A stretch of 64,000 bases of DNA from Microcystis panniformis FACHB-1757 (GCF_001264245.1 NZ_CP011339.1:2852001-2916000), one strand, 5' to 3'; positions 43,521 to 52,730 are shown, counted from the first letter of the stretch. Numbers and translations are program-made. Notes: generated by a model not told the origin, from the letters alone.

Positions 43521-44321
43521 ATGAATCAATCAGAAAGTTGCGGTAAGGTCTATCTCGTCGGTGCGGGTCCCGGGGATCCCGGTTTGTTGACCTTAAAAGC
43601 GAAAGTTCTCTTAGAAAATGCCGATGTTGTCCTCTATGATGCCCTAGTCAGCCCCTCGATTCTAGCCATGATTAACCACCGGGCCGAACAAATCCATGGG
43701 GGTAAGCGTCGCGGTCGTCATTCTCTGGTACAGGAGGAAATCACCGCTTTACTGATCGAGAAGGCCCAGACTAATGCTGTGGTTGTTCGTCTTAAAGGAG
43801 GGGATCCCTTTGTTTTCGGTCGCGGGGGTGAAGAAATGCTCGATCTGATTGCGGCCGGAATTAGCGTCGAGATCGTGCCGGGGATCACTTCAGGAATTGC
43901 TGTGCCTGCCTACGCCGGTATTCCCCTCACCCATCGCGATTATAGTTCCTCCGTTACCTTCGTCACCGGCCACGAGATGGCGGGTAAATATCGTCCTCAA
44001 GTTAACTGGTCAGCGATCGCCCATGGTGCGGAAACAATTGTCGTTTACATGGGTGTGCATAATTTACCCTATATTATCGGCGAGTTAACCAAGGCGGGCA
44101 GAAGTCCAGAAACACCGATCGCCCTGATTCGCTGGGGAACAACACCGCAACAACAGCAGTTAATCGGTACTTTCACCACGATTATGGACCAGATCGAAGC
44201 CACCGGCTTTGAAGCCCCAGCGATCGCTGTTATCGGTGCAGTGGTGAACCTTCACGATCTCTTGCAAGCGGGACAACCTTTGCTATCGAGGACAATCCCC
44301 CCCACCCCCATTTCTCTCTGA
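43521..44321 (+). CDS. cobA: Uroporphyrinogen-III C-methyltransferase
   Basis: This SAM-dependent enzyme makes precorrin-2, the entry to siroheme and cobalamin. It has 266 residues, full length for the single-function enzyme. The motifs are VYLVGAGPGDPGLLTLKA, YDALVSPSIL, LKGGDPFVFGRGGEE, PGITSGIAVPAYAGIPLTHR and YMGVHNLPYI. There is no fused CysG or HemD domain. It is 10 bp before the YjbQ-family gene on the same strand. Confidence 0.95.
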   Translation: MNQSESCGKVYLVGAGPGDPGLLTLKAKVLLENADVVLYDALVSPSILAMINHRAEQIHGGKRRGRHSLVQEEITALLIEKAQTNAVVVRLKGGDPFVFGRGGEEMLDLIAAGISVEIVPGITSGIAVPAYAGIPLTHRDYSSSVTFVTGHEMAGKYRPQVNWSAIAHGAETIVVYMGVHNLPYIIGELTKAGRSPETPIALIRWGTTPQQQQLIGTFTTIMDQIEATGFEAPAIAVIGAVVNLHDLLQAGQPLLSRTIPPTPISL

Positions 44322-44331
44322 TTCGGTTCCC

Positions 44332-44751
44332 ATGCGTCAATATCAAAAATCCCTGACAATTGCCACCAGTCCCAAGAATTTCCATCGTCTGACTGCCCCC
44401 ATAGAAGCGATCGTGGCTGAATCGGGCATAACGACGGGATTATGCAGTATATTTGTCTGTCACACCTCCGCTTCTTTGCTGATCCAAGAAAATGCCGATC
44501 CCGATGTTCTCACCGATTTGGCCAATTTCTTCGCCAAGTTAGTCCCGGAAGATAGCAGTCTCTACTATCACTCTACCGAAGGGCCAGACGATATGCCCGC
44601 TCACATTCGCTCGGTCCTAACCCGGACATCGGAACAAATCCCGATCGCTAGAGGTAAATTAGTTTTAGGGATCTGGCAAGGTATCTATCTCTGGGAACAT
44701 CGTCAGAGTCGTCATCAAAGGCAAGTGGTGGTTCATATCACCGGGGTCTAA
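44332..44751 (+). CDS. YjbQ/UPF0047 family protein
   Basis: This 139-residue protein has the UPF0047 motifs GITTGLCSIFVCHTSASLLIQENADPDV, YHSTEGPDDMPAHIRS and LGIWQGIYLWEHRQSRHQRQVVVHI. E. coli YjbQ shows weak thiamine-phosphate synthase activity, but the physiological role is unclear. It probably shares a transcript with cobA. Confidence 0.9.
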   Translation: MRQYQKSLTIATSPKNFHRLTAPIEAIVAESGITTGLCSIFVCHTSASLLIQENADPDVLTDLANFFAKLVPEDSSLYYHSTEGPDDMPAHIRSVLTRTSEQIPIARGKLVLGIWQGIYLWEHRQSRHQRQVVVHITGV

Positions 44752-44883
44752 AGCGTTGCGTATAGTTTTGTAATAGAAACTTTACTCGTACCCCTCATCG
44801 GAGTAAGATTTTTTCCGTGTACGATCAAATTGTTCGCTTTTTGAACAAAGAACTTCATATTTCGTAACAAAAGGAAACAATTT

Positions 44884-45378
44884 ATGCGAAAATTGTTCGC
44901 TCTGGCCCTGGTGCTATCTCTCTGGTTCACCTTTGCCGCTCCAGCGTCGGCTGATTTGTCCAATCTGACCCCTTGTAGCGAAAATCCCGCTTTCCTACAA
45001 AAAGCGAAGAGTTTCCGCAACACCACTCCTGACCCCGAATCGGGAGCCAAACGCGCTCAAACCTACTCCCAAGCTCTCTGTGGACCGGAAGGCTATCCGC
45101 ACCTAATTGTTGATGGTCGTTGGGACCACATGGGCGATTTCTTTATCCCTAGCATCCTATTCCTGTACATTACTGGTTGGATCGGTTGGGTTGGTCGGGC
45201 CTATTTAATCGCCGTGCGCGACGACAAAGATGCCGAAATGAAGGAAATCATCATCGATGTTCCCCTCGCTCTCAGCAAAATGTTAACGGGTTTTCTCTGG
45301 CCCTTGGCGGCTTTACAAGAGGCCACTTCCGGTAAATTAACCGTTAAGGATTCGGAAATTACCGTTTCCCCTCGTTAA
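44884..45378 (+). CDS. psaF: Photosystem I reaction centre subunit III (PsaF)
   Basis: This plastocyanin/cytochrome c6-docking subunit of photosystem I has a 164-residue precursor. The signal peptide MRKLFALALVLSLWFTFAAPASA is followed by mature DLSNLTPCSENPAFLQKAKSFRN. The membrane span is ILFLYITGWIGWVGRAYL. It is followed by psaJ after 45 bp, the standard cyanobacterial pair. ACAAAAGGAAAC precedes the ATG. Confidence 0.97.
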   Translation: MRKLFALALVLSLWFTFAAPASADLSNLTPCSENPAFLQKAKSFRNTTPDPESGAKRAQTYSQALCGPEGYPHLIVDGRWDHMGDFFIPSILFLYITGWIGWVGRAYLIAVRDDKDAEMKEIIIDVPLALSKMLTGFLWPLAALQEATSGKLTVKDSEITVSPR

Positions 45379-45423
45379 TTTTTGTGTCAAACCCTTGACT
45401 TTTTATTCCCTAGGAGAACTCAG

Positions 45424-45552
45424 ATGGAAGGACTTACTAAATTTCTCTCGTCCGCACCCGTGTTAATTATGGCGCTGCTGACTTTCACCGCCGGGATTTT
45501 AATCGAATTTAATCGCTTTTATCCCGATCTCTTATTCCACCCGCTAGGTTAA
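45424..45552 (+). CDS. psaJ: Photosystem I subunit IX (PsaJ)
   Basis: This 42-residue membrane peptide has one span (SAPVLIMALLTFTAGILIE) followed by FNRFYPDLLFHPLG, matching PsaJ throughout. It stabilises PsaF in photosystem I. AGGAG lies before the ATG. It is followed within 25 bp by a terminator. Confidence 0.96.
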   Translation: MEGLTKFLSSAPVLIMALLTFTAGILIEFNRFYPDLLFHPLG

Positions 45553-45574
45553 AGACAATCTCAGGTGATTAAAA

Positions 45575-45603
45575 GGGATACAGAGTCCACTGTATCCCTT
45601 TTT
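45575..45603 (+). terminator. Intrinsic terminator after psaFJ
   Basis: GGGATACAG is followed after 6 bases by CTGTATCCC, then TTTTT. This is a perfect 9-bp stem with a U-run. Confidence 0.92.
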
Positions 45604-45718
45604 AATGGGAATGATCCCAGGGATTGGGGGAATATTAAGAAAAGAAAGACACTGGAGACGACAGGCTCTCAAAATCGATAAGATACAGGTATCTGCAACC
45701 CCAGAGGTGGGACAAACC

Positions 45719-47317
45719 ATGCTGTTAGATAAAGATTTGATGCTAGAAAAGCGGCTGCGGTATCAAGAATTACAAGAAAAATTAAAAGAGATTTGGCAGG
45801 GAGAAAACGTTCTCGAATCGGATGAATGCGATTATGATATCCTAGTTATCCCTTCTTTTAGTATCGATCAGAGAGTCGGTCAAAAAGTGGCGGGTTTTTT
45901 ACATTACGAAGAAAGATTATTATTTTCTCTGATTCGGTTGCGACACCCGAAAACCCGTTTAATCTATGTAACAGCGCAGCCACTTTCGCGGATGGTGATT
46001 GATTATTACCTGCAATTGTTACCGGGGATTCCCTTTTCCCATGCTAATAATCGTCTGTTATTACTGACAACTCACGATAACTCTTTTCAACCTTTAACCC
46101 AAAAAATTCTGGAAAGACCGCGCTTAGTAGCAAGAATCCGGCAAGCGTTGCGTCGAGATCGGGCCTATATGGTTTGTTTTAATTCTACTAATTTAGAGCG
46201 AGAATTGTCTTTACAATTAGATATTCCTTTATTTGCCTGTAGTCCAGATTTATTGTATTGGGGTTCTAAAAGTGGCAGTCGCGAGATTTTTGGACAAGGC
46301 AATATTCCCCATCCTGACGGTAGTTTACAGATAAATACGGTCAAGGATTTGTTATACGAAGCCGCTAGTTTGTGGTCCCGTCAACCGCAATTAAAACGCA
46401 TGGTAGTGAAGTTAAATGAGGGGTTATCGGGAGAAGGAAATGCGGTTTTAGATTTACGTCCTTTAGGGGAAATTGTGGATAGTAACAGTCTAGATTTAAG
46501 CGAGAAAATGAATCTCTTGTCCAAACAATTAGAGAAGATGAGTTTTCAAGCAAGCGATGAAAATTGGGAGAGTTTTTCTGGCAAAATTGCTGAATTAGGG
46601 GGAATTGTCGAAGCTTTTATTGAAGGAGAAGAAAAGCGATCGCCAAGTGTGCAAGGTTATATTACACCCACGGGAGAAGTGAAGATTCTTTCCACTCACG
46701 ATCAAATTTTAGGGGGTCCCGATGGTCAAATTTATCTAGGTTGTCATTTTCCTGCCGATGAAAATTATCGCCTACAATTACAGGAATTAGGCCTAAAAAT
46801 AGGGGAAATTCTGGCAGCCAAGGGAGCAATTGAACGCTATGGAGTTGATTTCGTCGCTGTCAAAAATCCAGAAACTTTAGTCTGGGATTTACAGGCGATC
46901 GAAATTAATCTGCGAAAAGGAGGAACTACCCATCCTTTTATGACTTTAAAGCTTTTAACTAATGGTGAATATGATCAAAAAACTGGATTATTTTTCAGTC
47001 AACCTCACCAGGAAAAATACTATATTGCCTCCGATAATCTCCACAAACCCCAATACAAAGGTTTACTTCCCGATGATTTAATGGATATTATTGCTAAACA
47101 TCACTTGCATTTTGATAGTAGCAGTAAAACGGGAACAGTTTTTCATCTCATGGGTGCGCTGTCAGAATTTGGTAAATTAGGGTTAACTTGTATCGGCAAT
47201 TCTAGTGAGGAAGCGGCGGCAATTTATCAGCGTGTCGAACAGGTTTTAGATTGGGAAACAGAGCCTAGTTCCATAAATTTAGGTTATTGTTCTGGATTAC
47301 CGATCACTTGGATATAA
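45719..47317 (+). CDS. ATP-grasp protein (peptide ligase PGM1-related family)
   Basis: This protein has about 532 residues. The N-terminal half has a Rossmann-like region (YDILVIPSFSIDQRVGQKV, TRLIYVTAQPLSRMVIDYY). The C-terminal ATP-grasp half has VVKLNEGLSGEGNAVLDL, EAFIEGEEKRSPSVQGYI and VWDLQAIEINLRKGGTTHPFMTL (metal-binding E/N). It resembles proteins related to PGM1, an amide-bond-forming ligase. I take ATG 45719 (residue 39 of the longer frame) because 45605 lies at the psaJ terminator's T-run with no room for a ribosome site. The substrate is unknown. Confidence 0.8.
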   Translation: MLLDKDLMLEKRLRYQELQEKLKEIWQGENVLESDECDYDILVIPSFSIDQRVGQKVAGFLHYEERLLFSLIRLRHPKTRLIYVTAQPLSRMVIDYYLQLLPGIPFSHANNRLLLLTTHDNSFQPLTQKILERPRLVARIRQALRRDRAYMVCFNSTNLERELSLQLDIPLFACSPDLLYWGSKSGSREIFGQGNIPHPDGSLQINTVKDLLYEAASLWSRQPQLKRMVVKLNEGLSGEGNAVLDLRPLGEIVDSNSLDLSEKMNLLSKQLEKMSFQASDENWESFSGKIAELGGIVEAFIEGEEKRSPSVQGYITPTGEVKILSTHDQILGGPDGQIYLGCHFPADENYRLQLQELGLKIGEILAAKGAIERYGVDFVAVKNPETLVWDLQAIEINLRKGGTTHPFMTLKLLTNGEYDQKTGLFFSQPHQEKYYIASDNLHKPQYKGLLPDDLMDIIAKHHLHFDSSSKTGTVFHLMGALSEFGKLGLTCIGNSSEEAAAIYQRVEQVLDWETEPSSINLGYCSGLPITWI

Positions 47318-48265
47318 CTAGACTGATTTACTGGGTATAATTTTTTGTCTCAGAGATTTAATCATCCAAGCAGGCAGTTCTAAAAATTGATAGATAGCTA
47401 GATTCCAAAGATATCCATACTGAGGGAATTTTCTTAATAACATAACTTCCGATAAAAAGTAAAATCGCCAAGTTCTTTGGTATTCAGGGGGATTATCTTC
47501 GATTCGTATTTGTTCGGGAGACTTCGGCATCCAGTGACCGATTATGCGCTCTTTTTCAAAATATTTAGCCTGAATATATAACCCTAGTAATCTATCTAAA
47601 CACCAAAAAGGAATATATTTAATCGGACCCAATAAGTTCATGAGATTAGTAATTTCTATCGTCGCCGCTTGCACAAGTTCACTTTTCCAAACTTTTTTAT
47701 CAAAATTTTCTAAATGGGGACCATTTTGATCGCGACGTTGATTGAGAAAAACTTGGGGATTAAAAGGATTATCTAAAGGAGCGATCGGTAATTCTAATAA
47801 ATAATTATTATCTTTAAATAAGTTACTATTATTTTCTCTTCTGCTACAGATAGCTAAACTGTTTACATCGGGAATTGTTGGCCAAGTACTCTCTAATTTT
47901 TCTCGTTCACCGTAGGGAAATTCACATCTGGCTAATCGTAATACCCAACTATTGGGGAAGCGTTCAAAATAGTCTTTAACTAAGGTGACGATAGCAAACT
48001 CCGGGTGTAAATATTCATCGCAATTGATTGTGAGAATATAAGTACCTCTGGCATTTAAAAATCCTGTACTTCTTTGAATAATTTCACCTCGTAAAGCACA
48101 GACAATCTGTTTCATGCGTGGATCATTTACTGGCGAAGGTTTGACCCCGGGAGGATGAACTAAAATAAATTCTATATCTCCCTTGACTTTCAATAGTTCT
48201 CCTAGCCAATGCTCGCTAAATCCCTCGCGCATCGGGATAACGATCGATAGAAAAGTATTGGACAT
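47318..48265 (-). CDS. Glycosyltransferase family 2-like protein
   Basis: This 315-residue protein has the GT-A N-terminus LSIVIPMREGFSEHWLGEL, and a DxD-like site is replaced by ILTINCDEYLHPE (CDEY). The C-terminal end is helical and amphipathic (YGYLWNLAIYQFLELPAWMIKSLRQK). It is convergent with the ATP-grasp gene (stops adjacent). A sugar transfer to envelope or extracellular polymer is inferred; the substrates are unknown. Confidence 0.75.
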   Translation of the reverse strand: MSNTFLSIVIPMREGFSEHWLGELLKVKGDIEFILVHPPGVKPSPVNDPRMKQIVCALRGEIIQRSTGFLNARGTYILTINCDEYLHPEFAIVTLVKDYFERFPNSWVLRLARCEFPYGEREKLESTWPTIPDVNSLAICSRRENNSNLFKDNNYLLELPIAPLDNPFNPQVFLNQRRDQNGPHLENFDKKVWKSELVQAATIEITNLMNLLGPIKYIPFWCLDRLLGLYIQAKYFEKERIIGHWMPKSPEQIRIEDNPPEYQRTWRFYFLSEVMLLRKFPQYGYLWNLAIYQFLELPAWMIKSLRQKIIPSKSV

Positions 48266-48331
48266 AAATTAACTGGTTAGATTTGCCTGTGATTTATCAA
48301 AGTTGTCTTGACCGCGATGCACTTAACTGGT

Positions 48332-48544
48332 TTAAATAGCTTCTAAATATTTGCTATCGAGCAGAAATGAGCCTCGCTCGAATTTTACACCCCAATAACC
48401 CCCCGGCCGGCGATCGATCACCGTGCCGATATCGTCGATATTGAGTAGCTCCGGCGGCCGTAACATAGGCATAGGATCGGCGGTTTTCAGGTAAGGGGGA
48501 ATGGCAATCAGACGGACTTTTCCCCCGACGCTAATTTCACTCAT
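48332..48544 (-). CDS. sipA: NblS-interacting regulatory protein SipA (DUF3148)
   Basis: This basic SH3-like protein has about 70 residues: MSEISVGGKVRLIAIPPYLKTADPMPMLRPPELL, then IGTVIDRRPGGYWGVKFERGSFLLDSKYLE. SipA binds the kinase NblS (Hik33) and alters its signalling in photosynthetic stress responses. The start is 48544 (MSEISVG), not the 9-codon longer 48571. Confidence 0.9.
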   Translation of the reverse strand: MSEISVGGKVRLIAIPPYLKTADPMPMLRPPELLNIDDIGTVIDRRPGGYWGVKFERGSFLLDSKYLEAI

Positions 48545-48656
48545 GGTACTGACTAGATGCGATCGTGACATAGTATCTCAACTTAGCATATTTCAAATCA
48601 TTCTTAAGATAGATTCCCCAGAGAATAGGTATTGTGTAAGCTGTTTTCGTCCCCCT

Positions 48657-48880
48657 TTCCCCTTGGGTTGGGGTGTTGCTTGACCTAGCGGTGCGGGTGG
48701 CGATCGCTATCAGTACAATCAAAAAAAACCAAAATCTGAATCCCTAGTTGGGGAGAGAAATGTAAAGATTTATTAATTGTATATTTTAATACAGTTGTGG
48801 GGGGGGAATGTGTATAATCCCGTTGTCTCCCTTTGGAGTTGGGTTAAGGTGTTGCCTGACCTAGCTGTGAGGGGATAATC
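48657..48880. repeat. Repeated segment upstream of the PEP-CTERM gene
   Basis: The sequence around TTGGGGTGTTGCTTGACCTA (48666-48688) recurs with few changes near 48843-48864 (AAGGTGTTGCCTGACCTA). The 357-base spacer 48545-48901 between sipA and the PEP-CTERM gene holds these two copies and AT-rich sequence; the promoters of both genes must lie here. Confidence 0.55.
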
Positions 48881-48901
48881 ACACTATTGAGAAGAAAAAA
48901 A

Positions 48902-49642
48902 ATGAAAAACAGCATCTCAGCCGCGATTCTTGGAGCGGCTGTAACCACTGCACTCATCGGACTATCTACAAGTTCTGTTCAGGCCGCTCAACTTAGCTTC
49001 AAGTTCAACTTTTTAACTTCGGACGGTGATTTATTTAAACTGAATCTGACTACGGAGGACACGCTTACAACAAAAAACGCCCCTTCTTACACTGATCCAA
49101 CCAGTGGTTTAACTTCTCCAGCTTATACCTTTACAGGCTACAAAATCCTTGGCGTGACGGGAACAGAGACTGACCCAGGCGGCATCACTAACCCTATTAC
49201 TGCAATACTTCCCGCAGGCTCTGGCGTTTTTAATGCACCTGTCAATGGTGTTCCAACCATAGACTTGATTCCTCACTCGAAGACGGATAACCTTTACAAT
49301 CCCAATGGTGGCTTTGCTCCAGGAGTGCTTCCAGCCGGGAATACAGCCGGTAAATTTTCGTTTGGAGGTTTAGCTTTCCATGTAGGGGGTACTAAAAATG
49401 AAGATTATCAAGTATTCACCCGGTCGGATTTTGATAACCCCTTGAAGCGGCCGGGGCCAGGCTATGACTATGGCGGTTGCCCCGGTAGCTGCGTTGGGGC
49501 TATACAAATTGTTCCTGAACCCTCCTCAACCGCTGGACTTTTAGCTATTGGCTCCTTTGGTGCATTAGGTGCAGCTTCAACCCTGAAACGCAAACTAAAA
49601 TCATCCAAAACATCAGAAAACAAAACCATAAAAGTAGGCTAA
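48902..49642 (+). CDS. PEP-CTERM domain protein
   Basis: This exported protein of about 246 residues has a signal peptide (ISAAILGAAVTTALIGLSTSSVQA), then a Gly/Pro/Thr-rich body. The C-terminal sorting signal has VPEPSSTAGLLAIGSFGALGAASTLKRKLK, with the PEP box, a membrane span and a basic tail. Such proteins are usually processed by an exosortase and sent to the envelope or matrix. ATG 48902 (MKNSISAA) is preferred over TTG 48887. The last ~30 codons plus terminator are repeated downstream at 52508 and 53366. Confidence 0.88.
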   Translation: MKNSISAAILGAAVTTALIGLSTSSVQAAQLSFKFNFLTSDGDLFKLNLTTEDTLTTKNAPSYTDPTSGLTSPAYTFTGYKILGVTGTETDPGGITNPITAILPAGSGVFNAPVNGVPTIDLIPHSKTDNLYNPNGGFAPGVLPAGNTAGKFSFGGLAFHVGGTKNEDYQVFTRSDFDNPLKRPGPGYDYGGCPGSCVGAIQIVPEPSSTAGLLAIGSFGALGAASTLKRKLKSSKTSENKTIKVG

Positions 49643-49705
49643 ATTGCTTACCAAAGTAGAATTAATTCCCCTTCATTCAGTCGTTTAAGGGGGTTTATTG
49701 TATAA
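49597..49705 (+). repeat. PEP-CTERM 3'-end/terminator repeat R1
   Basis: This contains the codons for the tail KLKSSKTSENKTIKVG, the stop, and the terminator. Copies R2 (52508-52640) and R3 (53366-53465) share ACAAAACCACAAAAGTAGGC-like sequence and CCCCTTCATTCAGTC. Confidence 0.8.
49667..49696 (+). terminator. Terminator after the PEP-CTERM gene
   Basis: TCCCCTT-CATTCAGTCGTTT-AAGGGGG followed by TTTATTG. The stem is 6-7 bp. The same loop CATTCAGTC is kept in copies R2 and R3. Confidence 0.75.
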
Positions 49706-49783
49706 TAGGGACATGATTAAATCAAGAGGATTTTGGTTATGCAACAGGTGACGATTGAGCTACCCACCACCATAATTAATGCT

Positions 49784-50600
49784 CTAGCCGCCTACGGTGG
49801 TGATTCGGTAGTAGTGATGGCGGCTTAATCCTTTGCTTTGCTGTGCATTGTAGTCATGGATAAAATACCAAACAGCCCCAACGTGATTCTCCATTTTTTT
49901 AGAGAAAGATAGACTCTCTCTCACCAGCCGAGAAATCCTTTGTCGAAAGGTATTATTTAATCTTTCAATATGATTAGTTTGACCAGTTTCTTGACCAACT
50001 GGTCGATGACGTTTACTGGGAATTACTGTCTTATATGACTCCCAAAAGTCTGTGTAAGCAACTGCACATTGTCGGTAAACGCCTGGTAAACTAGCCCAAA
50101 GTTTTTTGGCTGATTGACGACTCCTATCTCCGCGCATAGCCACCAATAATTTCTCTTGTATTTCTATCAATTGCCAGCCAAATATAGACTTTTATCGTCT
50201 TAGAAAAAACCAAAGACCACATTTCATCACATTCTATAACCAATTTACCTTTTGGTTTGTCCGAAACCTTTATTTGACGGGGAACAGCCGCCAGTTTATT
50301 GTTGACATAATTTTGTTACCATGACCAACTTACCCCTGTTACTCTAGCAATTCCTCGTCAGGAAATTCGTTCGAGCAGGAGTTTATCAATTAATTGTTTG
50401 GTTTCGTCAGAGACGGTTTTATTAGTGGGATTGATCACAAACTGGCGACCGCAATCTTTACACTGACGTTTCGGCTTGCCATTATGTGTAGAACCATTTT
50501 TGATGGTATGATAAGAACCACATTTAGGACAACAAGATGTAGAAGTTTGTGAATCTTTTGTCAGAAGACAATGTTCTAAATCTTCATCGTAATTTAACCA
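49784..50600 (-). pseudogene. Degenerate IS1-family transposase
   Basis: The N-terminal part has a zinc ribbon (CPKCGSYHTIKNG, CKDCGRQF). It is broken by TGA at about 50361-50363 (ERIS*RGIARVTG) and TAA soon after (WSW*QNYVNNKLAAVP), then a frameshift near 50170. The C-terminal part is GDRSRQSAKKLWASLPG, then AVAYTDFWESY and GQTNHIERLNNTFRQRISRLVRES, the IS1 C-terminal domain. It is inactive, so the element at 49796-50754 must move in trans or not at all. Confidence 0.85.
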
Positions 50601-50754
50601 AAGTTTAATTATCCAAGAGAAGATATTGATAAAAATAGCAATCATAAAAAGCAAATCCCCAACATTTATCAAGCAATTATTTTTATTAGTAAATATTCTA
50701 CACGACTCAGTCCAGATAAGCAAGATGGCTTACCACTACTACCGAATCACTACC
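49796..50754 (-). mobile_element. IS1-type insertion sequence, decayed transposase
   Basis: This 959-bp element has ends GGTGGTGATTCGGTAGTAGT and (complement) GGTAGTGATTCGGTAGTAGT. The flanking 8-bp duplications CCGCCTAC are at 49788-49795 and 50755-50762. It is a different IS1 lineage from 25717-26473. Confidence 0.92.
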
Positions 50755-50969
50755 CCGCCTACAATCAAGAGCATAAGGTATCTTCTTCTGATACAGTACA
50801 AACGGCTATAGAATCCTTTTTAATAGCGAAAGGCTATTTATCCAAACCGAAAAAATCTTTTCACTTATCTCCCGCACCCAAAGGAAGTGGCTATACTGAC
50901 ACATCCATCAATCATGACGCTGTTTTAGCCGAATTTACTCTGTCCTATAAATTACCTTAAGCTCAAATC

Positions 50970-51350
50970 TTGAAAGCGATTATTGCTGACACAACCCCCC
51001 TTTACGGAGCGATAGATACCAGTGATCAATATCATAGCAGAGCGCAAGCAGAGCTAAGACGCATAGAATCGGAAGATTTAACAGTTATTATCTCTTTCCC
51101 CGTATATATAGAAACTTACAGCTTGCTTCTATATAGATTAGGATTTGAACAAGCCACTCATTTCACACAAAATTGCTTAGAATCTGCTAATTTGATCAAT
51201 CCGACAGAAGATCAGTATTTCGCATCCATAGCAAAAGCTAAACAATTTCCTGATCAAACTATTACTATTGTTGATGCTTTGACTGCTATCATCTCAATCG
51301 AATTAGATCTACCTGTTTGGAGCTATGATTATCATTTTGATATACTTTAG
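50970..51350 (+). CDS. PIN-domain toxin, C-terminus clipped by IS630 copy 3
   Basis: This protein has about 126 residues, starting TTG 50970. It begins KAIIADTTPLYGAIDTSDQYHSRA with the first Asp. Later acidic residues are E in SFPVYIETYSLL, D in ITIVDALTAIISIELDLPVW and D in SYDYHFD. The native tail appears to be MRVKVWR at 52483-52506, a usual PIN ending, now cut off by the IS630 element; simple excision leaves that tail out of phase, so a small extra change also occurred. The core acidic residues remain, so activity is possible. Confidence 0.82.
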   Translation: MKAIIADTTPLYGAIDTSDQYHSRAQAELRRIESEDLTVIISFPVYIETYSLLLYRLGFEQATHFTQNCLESANLINPTEDQYFASIAKAKQFPDQTITIVDALTAIISIELDLPVWSYDYHFDIL

Positions 51351-52480
51351 ACGTTCATAATCTGAGATTTATTAAACTTCTGAAATCGTAGAGTCAGCAA
51401 GGAATCCAGTTCTTTTTTATGTTTCAGATGGGCATCATTCAGACATTCATAAATAGCTGAAGAAAAGTCAGAAAAGTTCTCATAATATTTACCATATAAA
51501 CATTTCTTTTTGACCAATTTCCACAGCCTTTCAATTAAATTTAGATTAGGTGAATAAGACGGCAGATAGAGCAGCTCTATTGACAAAGAAAGAGCCAATT
51601 CTTCAACAATTTTACATTTCTGATAGCGGGCATTATCTAAGACGAGAGTGATGGGAATCATTAGTCCTAAAGCAGCTATTTTTTCAATAAGTTCACAGAC
51701 TTGAGTTGCCGTAATATAATTGTCATATGTTACCAGAATAACTTCATGAGTTATTGCATTTAATGCTCCTAAAACATTGAAGCGTTTACGCCCGCTCGGT
51801 GACTTAACAAAAAGTCTCTCAAAACACCAAACAAAACCGAGAAATGCTCCCATGACGAAGTGAGCGGCATCAACAAAAAAAACAGCCCTTTTTCCTTCTT
51901 TTGCCTCATTTAGTCTGGGTTCTAGCTTTTTTTCTTTGTAGTCCTCTTGTTCATCTGGGTCAGCTTTAGAAGGAAGAGAACCTACTTTTAAACATTTCAT
52001 TCCCATTGATTTTAAAAATTTTCTCACTTGGGTAGGACTTCGTTTTATTCCCGTCAATTCTTCTATCCTATATACAGCTTCATTTATTGTGGCTGGTGGA
52101 TTTTTCTCGAAGTATTTTTTGAGGGTTTCTTTTTGAAACTCTAATTCACTTTTAGGGCGATAGAAGTTGATTTCTTTTAATTTTTCTATTCCGCCTTCTT
52201 GATAATCGCGAAGATAGGTTAATAAGGTATTTGGCGAGATTCCTGCTAACTGACAAATTTTTTGGTGCGGTATCTTTTGGCTTTTTAACCAGAGAACTTC
52301 CATCTTCAGTTTAACCCGGGGATGGGGATGATGAAATCTTTCATAATACAGTGAGTTCTTTTCTTCTTCCGTGAATTCTAGGTTAATCATGTTTTTAATG
52401 AGTGCTTTGCTTCTAATTATGACTCTTAAACTATATTATTGTCCTTGAGTAAAAAATGCAAGTTGTAGCCGTGCAAAGTA
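51343..52480 (-). mobile_element. IS630-family insertion sequence, copy 3
   Basis: This 1138-bp element is in minus orientation, flanked by TA at 51341-51342 and 52481-52482. It lies at the 3' end of the PIN toxin gene. Confidence 0.95.
51347..52390 (-). CDS. IS630-family transposase
   Basis: This 347-residue intact transposase has the same HTH and DDE residues as copies 1 and 2. It differs at more places (RVKLKME, DYQEGG, YRIEEL, VCELIEK), making it the most diverged of the three. Confidence 0.95.
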   Translation of the reverse strand: MINLEFTEEEKNSLYYERFHHPHPRVKLKMEVLWLKSQKIPHQKICQLAGISPNTLLTYLRDYQEGGIEKLKEINFYRPKSELEFQKETLKKYFEKNPPATINEAVYRIEELTGIKRSPTQVRKFLKSMGMKCLKVGSLPSKADPDEQEDYKEKKLEPRLNEAKEGKRAVFFVDAAHFVMGAFLGFVWCFERLFVKSPSGRKRFNVLGALNAITHEVILVTYDNYITATQVCELIEKIAALGLMIPITLVLDNARYQKCKIVEELALSLSIELLYLPSYSPNLNLIERLWKLVKKKCLYGKYYENFSDFSSAIYECLNDAHLKHKKELDSLLTLRFQKFNKSQIMNV

Positions 52481-52507
52481 TATAATGCGGGTGAAAGTAT
52501 GGAGATA

Positions 52508-52640
52508 ACCCTCAAGTGCAAACTAAAACCCTCCAAACCCTCAGAAAAGGAAACCACAAAAGTCTCCTAAAAACCATTAATCAAAAACTTGCGATCGCCC
52601 CTTCATTCAGTCACTTGAGGAGGTATTGTTGCCATAACTC
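52508..52640 (+). repeat. PEP-CTERM 3'-end/terminator repeat R2
   Basis: The region encodes LKCKLKPSKPSEKETTKVS plus stop in the same layout as the tail of the PEP-CTERM protein, then CCCCTTCATTCAGTCACTTGAGGAGG. It lies between two TA modules. A complete PEP-CTERM gene is absent here. Confidence 0.8.
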
Positions 52641-52730
52641 TCTCAATTTCCATGATTTCAAGGAGTAGGGTTTATCTGGCAAGCCGAGAGCTGCTACAAT
52701 CTAAGATGATTGGTTATAGATGCTTTCAAG

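Larger units (their letters stand above)
49739..50960 (+). pseudogene. Antitoxin gene of a PIN toxin, split by an IS1-type element
   Basis: The 5' part (49739-49795, 19 codons) encodes MQQVTIELPTTIINALAAY. The rest resumes after the element and one CCGCCTAC duplicate at 50763, with NQEHKVSSSDTVQTAIESFLIAKGYL, and ends at 50960. The joined product is 84 residues, a ribbon-helix-helix-like antitoxin pattern (VTIELPTTIINAL then tail). The toxin gene follows 9 bp later. With the IS present, only 19 residues remain attached to the native start. Confidence 0.82.
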
